Below, in pieces: positions 45,602-56,253 of a stretch of DNA of 64,000 bases; position 1 is the first letter of the stretch, and every line of letters starts with the position of its first letter. The notes beneath the pieces are model-generated. The model did not search any database, was not told the DNA's origin, and was given only the letters and a program-made list of their open reading frames with translations. Position numbers and translations under genes: made by a program. Location: positions 372,001-436,000 of the forward strand of contig QNQO01005892.1 in assembly GCA_003290165.1 (NCBI GenBank), read 5' to 3'. This DNA is from Berberis thunbergii (Eukaryota > Streptophyta > Magnoliopsida > Ranunculales > Berberidaceae).

Positions 45602-46433
45602 GATCATAAAATAATCTCTACAAGACATGTTTCCTTATTCAACTCCAATACCATTCCTTGTTTCATTCAACCATATTTCTTTGTTTGACGCAAACCATGT
45701 TTCCTTGTTTCATTCAACCATGTTTCCTCATCACTCTAGATGTGTGAAACCAATGCACATAATAAAATCAACTAAGATTAGAGCCAACTAGAACAGTGTT
45801 CATAGGACAACTAAGACCAAGGTTAATTTGCTGAATTTTGTGTTGACCAAAACTAAATGTGATGTTGGGTTTAATCATTTGATGAACTCCGCGAGGTCGC
45901 TGCCACATGGGTAACTCACTCGGTAGGCCGAGTCACTAGTAAGCTGCATACCGCAGAAGGACATGGTACAACTAACAGTTTTTGCTAGGAACACACCCTA
46001 TATATGTATTGATATGCATCATATTCATATCAATCGGTTTACAGAGTGGTAGCATAGGTATAGTTCTTAATTAAACCGCGTGATCACCTGTCACTTGTGC
46101 AATAATCTGGCTTTTTGCAAGCATAACTCTGACCTCCCGATTTTTTACTTTGTACTGTTGGATACAAGTTTTTAGGATCATCCCTTAGCACCCTATCTAA
46201 TCAGGCAATAATAGATAAATGTGAGGCTCGCTGATTTTAATCAGTCTTGTCCTTTGCAGATTAACAAGATAAAATCCCATTAAAACCTTGTTTGCTTAAA
46301 TTTGGCAATTGTGTGGTTAAGAAGTAATTGTTGCTTGTATATGACTTCTTTAGCAATCGTTTAGGGATACTCTATCTTGTGTTTTGTCATTGTCATCTTT
46401 CCATCTCATTTTTTCCCTTTTATGAAAGTTTGG
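45602..46433 (+). repeat. LTR region shared by Athila-type copies 1 and 2
   Basis: It lies downstream of the copy 1 integrase and upstream of the copy 2 sequences, matching 38109-38236 joined to 39646-40350. The join lies in 'tttcctcatcactctag', where both parent ends have CCT(C/T)A, so a ~1.4-kb deletion at microhomology is likely. It is cut at 46433 by the RTE LINE and resumes at 48702. Confidence 0.75.
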
Positions 46434-46757
46434 CTAATCTAATCATACTCCGCCTATTGCAACGGCCGGTCCCAAGCTCGGATAAAGGAGGAGGGTTGGT
46501 GTTAGGCTTGTGATAGCCAACCGTAAAAAACCCATCACATCATTTTTCATGGATTTAGTTCAAAAAGATTAATGCAGAAGGATAGGGCGTCCCCTGCTAT
46601 AAGCAACGCGCTGCACCTACCCTCGGGTGTAGTGACAAATGAGCAAGGCGCGCTGCAGTGGCGCTCGGCTGTAGTGTTAAATAGGCAAGGGTTCTCGCAC
46701 CATTCTGGACGGGGGCGAGTAAAGAAGCTAGTCCAGGTTAGAGCTAGAGATAGAATG

Positions 46758-47674
46758 ATTAGATTAGCCTCTTGGAACATAGGAACCTTGACGGGAAAGA
46801 CAATAGAATTAGTGGATGCCCTGCGTAGGAGGAAAATAAACATAGTTTGTCTTCAAGAGAAAAATGGAAGGGGAACAAGGCTAAAGATTTAGGAGGAGGG
46901 TTCAAACTCTTATATTCTGGTAAATATGGAACTAGGAACGGGGATGAAATAGTGGTAGATAAAGTTTTTAAGGATGCAGTAGTCGACGTTAGGAGGTTTG
47001 GGGATAGAATCATAAGTATTAAATTAGCTTTAGAACTAGAGATAATGCATGTTATTAGTGCGTATGCATCCCAAGTGGGTTTGGACGAGGAGACTAAGAA
47101 GAATTTTTGGGACTCTTTAAAGGAGTTAGTTCTTGGAATTCCCTCTTCCGATAGGGTTTTCCTAGGCGGGGATTTGAATGGCCATGTCGGTAAGGATAAA
47201 GTTGGGTATGAGAGGGTACATGGAGGTCAAGACTTTGGGGATTGAAACACTGCGGGGATTTCTATTCTAGATTTTGCTTTAGCTAAGGATTTTGGGATCG
47301 TAAATACTTTTTATAAGAAGAGGGAAGATCACTTGGTGCCCTTTGCGAGTGGGCGTAATAGAAGTCAAATTTATTATTTTCTTGTGAAGAGACACGATTT
47401 AGGTAGGTGTAAAAATTGTAAGGTTATACCAGGGGAGTGTCTGACAAACCAACATAGGTTGTTAGTTCTCGATTTTTGTCTTAAAAGTAGGGGTCGTATT
47501 GCTATAGAACATGTTAGACCGAGAATTAAGTGGTGGACCTTACAGGGAGATGTGTGCCAAAAATTTAGAAAGAAGACTTTGGGTGGCCAATTAGTTTCAG
47601 AGGGTTGGGAGAATCTAGAACCAAAGGATAGGACTAGTAGCGCGGATTTTTTGAACATTTGGCAAACCGAATAA
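46758..47674 (+). pseudogene. RTE endonuclease domain
   Basis: Exonuclease/endonuclease/phosphatase-type domain: L-A-S-W-N-I-G-T-L-T-G-K at the start, I-V-C-L-Q-E, I-S-A-Y-A-S-Q-V-G and the catalytic G-G-D-L-N-G-H-V-G-K. After a frame break near 47245 it continues with R-N-R-S-Q-I-Y-Y-F and K-V-I-P-G-E-C and N-Q-H-R-L-L-V-L-D-F. The usual S-Q-I-D motif reads S-Q-I-Y, and the N-terminal part changes frame around 46860, so the enzyme is inactive. In active elements it nicks target DNA for target-primed reverse transcription. Confidence 0.85.
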
Positions 47675-47754
47675 CAAAATGTGCGAAGGAAGAGTTAGGA
47701 AAGGCCAAAAGAGGAGGTTTATATGGTAAGGAGACATGGTAGTGGAACGCTGAT

Positions 47755-48670
47755 GTGCAACAAACCATTGCGGAAAAGAAAAGATGCTTTAAGGTGTGGC
47801 AAAAAGATAGGTGCCTAGAATCTTATGAGCTTTATATGCAGGCTTTGGTCATGGATGAGTTGACGAGACATCTGCAAGCAGATGTACCTTGGTGCATGTT
47901 ATTTGCAGATGATATTGTCTTAATGGATGAGACTAGTGCAGGTTTAGGTCGAAAATTAGTTAAGTGGTGGGAGGCTTTAGAGAGTAAAGGTTTTAGAATT
48001 AGTCATTCGAAGACGGAGTATCTAGTGTGCAACTTTGGTTGTGAACCAAAAGGGAGAATTAATGCAATTGAGATCGAAGGTGTAGAGATCCCAGAGTGTG
48101 AGGCTTTTTGATATATAGGATCTATAATTCAAAAGAATGGGGCTATTGGAGAAGATGTAGACCGTAGGATTAAAGCTGGTTGGTTGAAATGGAGAATAGC
48201 GTCAGGAGTATTATGCGATAGAATGATGCCTGCAAGGCTAAAAGGGAAATGCTATAAGAAAATTGTTCGACCAGCCATGCTATACGGTTCAGAATGTTGG
48301 GCTACTACGGGACAACATACGCATCAGATGGCAGTAGCAAAAATGCGTATGTTAAGGTGGATGTGTGGTAAAACTCGTGAGGATAAAATTAGAAATGAAA
48401 GAATTAGGAGATACTTAGGTGTAGTGCCCATAGAGGACAAAATTAGAGAAATACGTTTAACTTGGTTGGTCATGTGAGGAGGAGACCAAGCACGACGCCA
48501 ATTAGAAAATGTCTAGATTGGCAAGTTAAATGAGGGTGTAGACGGAGGGGACGACCGTTGAAAACTTGGATGAAGGCGGTGAATGAAGATATCATTGAGC
48601 TTGGATTAGGCGAGGATATATGGGAAGATCGCATTGCTTGGAAAACCAAAATCCATGTAGCTGACCCCGA
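47755..48670 (+). pseudogene. RTE reverse transcriptase, internally deleted
   Basis: The linker ends with S-Y-E-L-Y-M-Q and is joined directly, in frame, to [11 protein letters not shown] and the catalytic [11 protein letters not shown] motifs normally lying between are gone, so several hundred bases are deleted at about 47842. A TGA at 48109-48111 interrupts E-A-F-(stop)-Y-I-G. The C-terminal part (48184-48477) has Y-G-S-E-C-W, then K-M-R-M-L-R-W-M-C-G and I-R-E-I-R-L-T-W, standard for RTE, with a stop before the R-R-R-G-R-P-like end. Confidence 0.85.
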
Positions 48671-48714
48671 AAATCTCGGGAATGGGCTTTGATGATGATG
48701 ATATGAAAGTTTGG

Positions 48715-51700
48715 GAATAACCCAACAAACGCTTGGTTCATACCCAAAATTTTTGTTACCACCCTAGCAATCGTTTGATTTGCTCCTTAGGCAATGAACC
48801 TCCAAGGGAAGTGTGTGTATTTAACAGTAAACATAAATCAAACACTTTCTGTCAAACATACACATCTACAAATCGACATAACTTTAACCTTTCCTATGGT
48901 GGTGACTTTTATGAACAACCACCCAGAAGTTCAAGGAATCCTCCTGGGTTTTCAACACCCTAGGCAACCTAGTGGACAAGCCCACAACTCACGCACCTAT
49001 CCCAAACAGGCTCAATATGGACCTCAATCTAACCAGTGGCAACAAAATCAATATCCACCACAGGGAGGACCTCTTTCATATCAGCAAAATCAGCCTGTGA
49101 ACCTTTATATGGTACCTGTCCCTTATAATTCCTATAGTCAACCTCAACTTAGCAACTCCCGGGACTTGGTACCTCAATCTCAATATGTTGCTCCTTTACC
49201 ACCTCCAAAACCATCATTGGAGGATATGATACACCAATTAATGACAACTAATGCTGCCAATTCCTAAGCCATCCACCAGCTTCAGCAACAGTTCCAACAT
49301 TTGACTGTGGGAAGGGAGAAATGAACATTCCCCAGTCAGCCCATCCCTAATCCAAAAGGTGCCCCCAAGCCCATGTCATTGAAATTGAAAGTCGTGTTGA
49401 TTCACATGGAGAAGTAAAAGTGGTCACCACCCTTCATTCTGGCCAAACAAATGATAATGGCATAAAACGACCCAAGACAATTGATGTGATTTCCAAAAGA
49501 GCATTCCTAAACCAATTGAGAATGCTAAAGTTTCTTCTCAAACCAATTTAGACTCACCTTCTCACCTTCCCATAGAGTTAAGAAAGTATATACCTAAGGC
49601 ACATTTTCCCAAAGCCCTTTTAGGTAACAAAAAAGAGAATCAGTTTCAAGAAATACTAAAGATTTTTAAAGGAGTACACATCAACATCTCTCTTTTGTCC
49701 GCTATTCAGCAAGTACCAATATATGCAAAAAAATTCAAGGATATGTGTACTAAAAAGAGAAAAATGGAAGTACCTAAAACTATAAGCGATGATACATCAC
49801 TTATTCAACAAATTGAAGTAGTTAAGTACAGGGATCCAGGAGCCCCTACTGTACCATGTTTCATTGGAAAAGACATTGAAAGTTGTGCCTTAATCGACTT
49901 AGGATCGAGTGTGAATCTCTTACCTTATCATATATATTTAGAACTTGGGTTGAAGGAAATGCAACCAATAAAGGTAGTTCTTAATTTAACAGATGAGTCA
50001 AAACGATACCCTAGAGGAATAGTTCTGGATGTGATTGTCCAAGTTGCAGATCTCTATTATCCAGTTGATTTCATCATCATAGACACTAGCCCGAGCACAA
50101 ATAATCAAATTCCTGTCATCTTAAGGCGACCCTTCTTAGCAACTGCGGAGGCCAACATCAACTATAGAAGTAGTAGCATGTTTGTTTCCTTTGGGAACCT
50201 TAAAGCTGAATTGAATATTTTTAAGGCTTTGCAACAGATGATCTCGATATTATTGAGAAAGAAGAAGTGGGTATGATTCGATATTTTGAGCATATGACTC
50301 AATCGTCATCAAATGATGTATTGTTTCATTGTCTTTCACACTTTGGTATGGACCTAGATATGGACGAGGCTATTGAAGAGGTCAATGGTATGTTGGATAA
50401 TGTGCCCATAATGCATATACCTGAACCTGAGCCATTATCACTTTATCAATATGAGGAAGAGTTGCACTCCTCATCTTTTTTCATAGAACAATCCCAAGAG
50501 AGTGACTCATCCACAAGCTCTCTGAAATCACTCGAACTTAAGCCTTTTTACCAAATGAATTGAGATATGCATTTCTCGGTCTTAAGGAGAGTTATCCAAT
50601 GATTATTGCCTCGGATCTCACTAAGGAACATATTGACAAGTTGTTGGGAATCCCTAAAGCTCACAAGTCACCCATTGCTTGGAATATCCATGACATTAAG
50701 GGTGTTGACCCTATTGTTTGTAAGCATCATATTTATTTGGAAGATGAAACCAAAACCTCCAGAGAGCCCCAGCGACGTCTAAATCTCATTTTGGAAGATG
50801 TCGTAAAAAAAGAAGTGTTGAAACTTCTGGTTGCAAACATCACCTATGCTATCTCTGATAGCCAATGGGTTAGCCCAGTCCATGTGGTTCCTAAGAAGTC
50901 AGGAATTACAGTTGTCGAAAATGATAACAATGAACTTGTGCCACAAATAGTGAAAAAGGGATGGAGAGTATGTATTCATTATCATAAGTTGAACTCTAAT
51001 ACTCGAAAGGATTATTTTCCCCTTCCCTTTATTGATCAAATGCTTGAGAAGCTAGCGGGTTATCTTTACTATTGTTCTTGGATGGATATTCTGGATACAA
51101 TCAAATCCCTATTGCATAGGAGGATCAAGAGAAAACCACATTCACTTGTCTTTTTGGTACATACGCTTATTGTCGCACGCCTTTTGGGTTATGCAACGCA
51201 CCCGTGACATTTCAAAGATGCATGTCTAGCATATTTAGTGATATGGTGGATAACTTTCTAGAGATCTTTATGGATTATTTTTCAGTATTCGGCTTATCTT
51301 TTGACCAATGCCTACAACACCTCACTTTTCTTAGAACTTTGCGAAGAAAAAATGTCTTGTTCTAAATTGGGAAAAGTGTCACTTCATTGTGAAGTAGGGC
51401 TATTGTCCTTGGGCATGTTGTCTCTCCGGAAGGCATTGAAGTGGACAAAGCTAAGATTGATATCGTTTCATCTCTTCCGATTCAAAAATCTGTTAAAGAT
51501 GTGCAATCTTTCTTAGGGCATGCTAGATTTTATCGTTGCTTCATTAAAGATTTCTCAAAGATTGCATGCCCTTTGAAAAATCTCTTAGCCGAGGATGTTC
51601 TCTTTCGTTTTTTAAGACAAGTGCATATCTGCATTTCTACATCTTAAATCTGAATTAGTCACAACTCCTGATTTGGCGCTACCTTTTGAGATTTTGTGTG

Positions 51701-52156
51701 ATGCCTTTGACTATGTGGTAGGTGCAATTTTGGGTAAGAAAGTTAACAAACTTCCTCATGTCATCTACTATGCTAGCAAGACTTTGAATGAGGCTCAACT
51801 CAATTACTCGACCATGGAGAAAGAGATGTTAGCCATTGTTTATGCATTAGATAAATTTTGTTCCTATTTCAATGGAGCTAAAGTCATTGTGTACACTGAC
51901 CATGCAGCCCTTAGATACATTCTCAATAAGAAAAACACCAAACCTCATCTAATCTGATGGGTCCTTTTTCTTCAAGAATTTGATCTTGAAATCGATGGGT
52001 TCTTTTGCTTCAAGAATTTGACCATGCGATCATCGACCACTTGTCTAGGCTAACATCACAATCATCTACTAATACCGTGCCCAATCAAGAGGACTTCCCA
52101 AATGAACAACTTCTCTTGGTAGAGCAAGAGCTTCCTTGGTATGCTGACATTGTCAA
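48715..52156 (+). pseudogene. Athila-type copy 2, gag-to-integrase start
   Basis: Parallel to copy 1 and ~90% alike by eye. Most of gag is deleted (leader joins gag C-terminus near 48780-48860). Linker 48794-49267; protease 49695-50276 with D-L-G-S-S-V-N-L-L-P, better preserved than copy 1; RT lead-in 50267-50563; RT 50560-51207 and 51220-51660; RNase H 51673-51957 with V-Y-T-D-H-A-A-L; integrase start 52005-52150. The RT active site reads F-M-D-Y-F instead of F-M-D-D-V. Similarity to copy 1 ends abruptly at about 52156, where the captured gene block begins. Confidence 0.85.
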
Positions 52157-52317
52157 AAGAAAAATAATACAAAACACTGATAACAAAAAGTTCCATTTCC
52201 AACCTAAATTAACTTTCTTGAACACAGTAGTTGAATCTATAGAGAGTTCTAATTTCTTGAGATGGTACATTCTAGCTAGTTTCAGACCAGATTCGACACC
52301 TTGAAGCTCATGTTTCA
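52157..52317 (-). pseudogene. RNase H-like (RVT_3-type) fragment
   Basis: The minus strand reads H-E-L-Q-G-V-E-S-G-L-K-L-A-R and L-E-L-S-I-D-S-T-T-V-F-K-K-V. The pattern E..G(L)..A...L....D-S..V resembles the RNase H-like fold found in plant LINE remnants and related proteins. It is fused in frame to the MED15a-like sequence. The assignment is tentative. Confidence 0.35.
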
Positions 52318-52996
52318 GAACAGACTGTCCTGTAGTTGCCTGATGAACTTTGAATTTTGCTGAAGTACGTTTGCTCTCAACTGACCAGAAGTCTGCTGAT
52401 TTTTGTTGATGCACAGAGTCGGCAGATGACTGTGCAAAATACCGCGTAGTTTGATGTAGACTAGGTTGGGTTGAATAGAGACTGGGCGGAGCCTGAACGA
52501 AAGACTGCTGAGACGATTGCAGTTGGCTTGTCTGTTGTATGGTTTGCTGATGCAGCTGCTGATAATTGTGATTGATTTTCCGGTTGAATAATTGAGGCTC
52601 CATACTGCATCTGCTTTGCTATCTGATTTTGAAGCTGCTGTGAGCAAATAAACTGTTGTTGCACAACCATCGGATTTGCGTGTTGCCTTACTTGCATCTT
52701 TTGAGAACTCGCAAAGATATTTGATGGCACACATTGTGCAGTTGAATAACCAGTCAAACTCTGTAACATGTTACAACTCTGTCCATTACCATTTGACACA
52801 GTAGTGTCCATCAAACTTGTTCCATTTGACAGTGGAGATGGTAAACTAGTAGATTGTACTCCAGCTGATGCAATTGTATTATGCATGCTATGAGATGGCA
52901 CCTGCTGCTGCTGAGGCAAATACGGCATGGATTTTGGTAGGGAAGTTGGTAGTGGCTTCCTTTCATTGCACTGCTGGGACTGCATACCCTGAAATG
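52318..52996 (-). pseudogene. Fragment of a MED15a-like Mediator subunit gene
   Basis: Gln-rich minus-strand frame starting F-Q-G-M-Q-S-Q-Q-C-N-E-R-K, with C-V-P-S-N-I-F-A-S-S-Q-K-M-Q and Q-Q-F-I-C-S-Q-Q-L-Q-N-Q-I. These resemble the V-P-P-N-I-F-A-N-S-Q region of plant MED15a, a Mediator tail subunit that contacts transcription activators. A frameshift near 52590 moves the frame to L-Q-S-S-Q-Q-S-F and S-S-A-D-S-V-H-Q-Q-K. The upstream edge has a good splice acceptor (GTCTACAG, just above 52996). Only one exon-sized piece of a >1,000-residue protein is here, and Gln-rich similarity needs care. Confidence 0.55.
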
Positions 52997-53628
52997 CTGT
53001 AGACGTTCATAACAAAAAAAGACCATTAATAAAGGTAAAATCATTTTTGAAAATTAAACAATAAACATGCACTCTAAGACCATACAAGGAGAAAAAATAA
53101 GTGCATCCTTAGAGTTCTCAAGATATAGTATTTTAGGTTTACTAGACCACTTTCATGTCTTCAAATCACATGTATCACACAGTGAATCAAAGAAACAAGC
53201 ATTCCTATGAAAATATCAAATTTGTTTTTTTTTTGGAGACATCACAATTGTAGAAAAGCATAACCTAGCATGGAGCACTTGTAGTCAGGAGTTGTCATCA
53301 GAAATCAGTGAAAATCCTCGTGAGAAAACCAGTCCAACTCTGGAAAGTAACATTTTTAAATATTCACAACAATTCCCTCCAAATGTTTAAACTGATGCAA
53401 AAATGTTTAGAAATAAGTTCGTCAACCAAAAGTTAAACAGAGGAATCCACTCTCGATGTCTGCTTCATACTAAATTATGATGCAGTATTTTTTGATCTTA
53501 TAATGCTCTCATGGAACAACTTTCTAAATATTGATTTCAATAACACTGTAGCATGGGATTCCTTGTTCTGCAAAAGATTGAGAACTAGCATAGTTTTCAA
53601 TATGATACAGAGATCATTACAACTTACC

Positions 53629-55598
53629 TCGCTTGCTCTCGAGCTCTTTTTTCCACTTCCTTTGTCTCTCAGAAAAGCTAGCACTGCAAGTAGTAAATGC
53701 TTCACTGTAAGATGAGTAGGAATTATACATTTACATATTATTAACATTGACTCAACAAAAGCATTAAGCAATTAATAAACCTTGGATTTAGTGGTTGCTG
53801 TTGAGAATCAATAAGTCCTCTCCATTCACTCAGCTGAGGCAAAGGAATATCCTGCAAATTTTTATTATCCATAACACCAAAACTTGACTCACGCCTGCTA
53901 CTACTTCCAGGGCTTGTCGTAATGGCTGCATTGGATGGTACTGGTGGAGTACCACCTATACCCCTGCCAAGTGACCTGCTTTTGGGAGGTAACTTCAATT
54001 AACTGGCATTGTTGTCGTCGTGTATATTCCTGAGAGCACGTAGAGGACTAGAACCATTCAAAGTGTTATAATAATCTTCATATAATGGCGTTTGCATCCT
54101 CTTCAGCTCCAGGGCCTGCAATTTTAATATTTGGAAAGCAGCAATCAAAGAACTGAAATTAGAAAATGACTCCCAAGCATTTTTGCATGTCATGAAAAAG
54201 ATTGATAATCATAAAAGTGATACCTTCTCATCAATGAAAGCTCTAATTTTCGACTCTGTAACTTCATCATCATCTTCGGACACTGATTGCCCACAGGGAA
54301 ATGTGAAGTCTTTTTCATCCTTCCTGGATGTTCTGCAGGAACCACCAGCCCCATCAACTATATGGTCAGCTTCAAAGTTCATTCCTCGTCGTTCAGGTTC
54401 TGGACTTTCATCAAACTTGCACTGCCGGTCTTCAGAGGGCTCACACATAGGATTGAAACTCTAAATTCAAGTAAACAAATTCCCAGGTAGTTAGCAACTA
54501 AACCTCATTTCTCAACCTAAAGACTACCATGTCAATGATGGAAGCAGAATTTGCTGAATACCTTATTAAAATCATTAGACATTAAGCCAGAATTGAACTT
54601 TACTGATGCACGAAATCTTGAGAATTGAGAATTGCAAGGTTGACTGCATCAAAATTATGAAAAATTAATATTCAGCTCAAATTACCCGTAGCAATTCAGA
54701 TGCAGCTGGCCTCATGTTTGGCTCCCTGTCATCACACATTACAAACACATTAAAATCTTGAAAAGAGAAACCCAAGTCCAATTAATGATCATGTGACCTA
54801 AATTTAAATGTGAATGTTGTTTGATTTAGTTTTCAAAGCTTTCTACAGGAAATTTTATGAAACTATGGCTTCTGAACCGAAACTTGCTACATTTTGGAAT
54901 TGGTAGGTCAGCACATTAGAGTCAGTAGTACAAGGGGTATATTTGAGCTTTTCATCTTTTTGTTTTTTATTCAAAATGTGGGAAAATACTAAAATGCCTA
55001 TAAGGTAGCAGTTGTTTCATGTATTTCATATGAAACAAAGTACGATGAACTATATGGAGTGGTTATTTGGGAAGAAGGTCGAAGTAGGCTTGAAGTTTAT
55101 CATTACGTAACACATGAATACCATTACTAGGTCGTTCTATAGGTGACATCTACATGGATTAGACACCTTGTGATGACCTCGATGGTGAAAATTGAATGGT
55201 TTACAACGTTGGAAATTAAAATTGAAATAAACTCGACCAATTTAGGTTTTTATAGAAGGCTAAATAAGAGTGACAGATAAAGAAGGAAATTTCAACAACA
55301 TACTCCTGCAGACATTTCAAAAGAAAATCCTTTGCCTCGAATGAAGGATGATCAGGAATAGGTGGATGAGACTTTGTTGTCCCTATATGGAAAAGAGCAG
55401 CAACCTGAAAGAGAAATAATTTTAAGCATAACTAGCAAGAGAGTTAGAAAATGTCAAAATGAACACATCCAAAATAGATAGACTAATAACAAAGAGCATT
55501 TTTCTTTAAGATACACCTCTTGGTACTGTTGGCTCCAAGGAGGCTTTCCGGTAGCCATCTCAATAACAGTACATCCAACACTCCAAATATCAGCAGAG
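53629..55598 (-). pseudogene. C-terminal half of an NPK1/ANP-like MAP3K gene
   Basis: Seven exon-like blocks with GT..AG ends: 55598-55517 ([14 protein letters not shown]), 55404-55304 ([14 protein letters not shown]), 54725-54686 (E-P-N-M-R-P-A-A-S-E-L-L), 54643-54562, 54460-54224, 54115-53781 (L-K-R-M-Q-T-P-L-Y-E-D) and 53683-53629 (S-F-S-E-R-Q-R-K-W-K-K-E-L). The first three are kinase subdomains IX-XI; the tail is typical of NPK1/ANP MAP3Ks, which act in cytokinesis and stress signalling. The ATP-binding and catalytic loop exons are missing, H-P-F-V is not found, and an in-frame TAA (53999-54001) interrupts the sixth block. It is probably a captured gene fragment. Confidence 0.8.
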
Positions 55599-56253
55599 CT
55601 ACACATTTTTTATTAGAACCAATCAAAAAACTTGAAATTCTTCTGGTGAAAAACCAAATAGAAACATGAAGAAATGGAAAACTGATGCAGTTAACAGAAC
55701 ATCTTCAGCACACCATTGCAAAGCAGATGTCTTTCGTTATTTTGACATTGTGAAAAGAGGAAGGTATTACAGAAAAATGTTTGTTGAACTGTTGCTGTGT
55801 ATACTAGATTCCAATCTATCTTACAACAAGATGCCTTTGAGAGTTAGAAACAATATATAAATGATGCACCGACTCTCTGAAAACCCTCTGAATCACGCGT
55901 CAAATACGTGTCGGACACGGATTCGCATACGACACGCGCTGGACATGTATTGGACATGGGGTCAATGGTCAAAATTCGTTGACTGATCTGGACACGGCCT
56001 GGACACAGTCCAGACACAGTCAAATACAGTCCGGACACGGTCCAGACTCGGTCAGACACGGTCCGGAGGTAGTCAAAATTTGTTGACTACGAAAATGTTA
56101 ATTTCGCACGATTCTTCCTCCCACACAGACCGAGTCAGAGCAGAGAAAAAAAAACCAGAAACCCTTTCGCAGCCATCGATCGATCGTCAAGACTGATAGA
56201 GACGGAGGAGAAGAGATCGACGGACAGAGCGGAGGAGAAGAGATCATCTGATC

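Larger units (their letters stand above)
46434..48701 (+). mobile_element. RTE-type LINE with 13-bp target duplication
   Basis: Flanked by perfect copies of TATGAAAGTTTGG (46421-46433 and 48702-48714). It ends in a GATGATGATGA tail at 48691-48701, typical of plant RTE LINEs, which end in short TTGATG/GATG-type repeats rather than poly-A. It encodes an AP-endonuclease and part of an RT on the plus strand. Length is ~2.27 kb, against ~3.2 kb or more in full elements. Confidence 0.9.

Noticed and set aside
53629..55598. Functional host MAP3K gene
   Set aside because: It lacks the ATP-binding and catalytic loop exons, has an internal stop, and adjoins other gene fragments.
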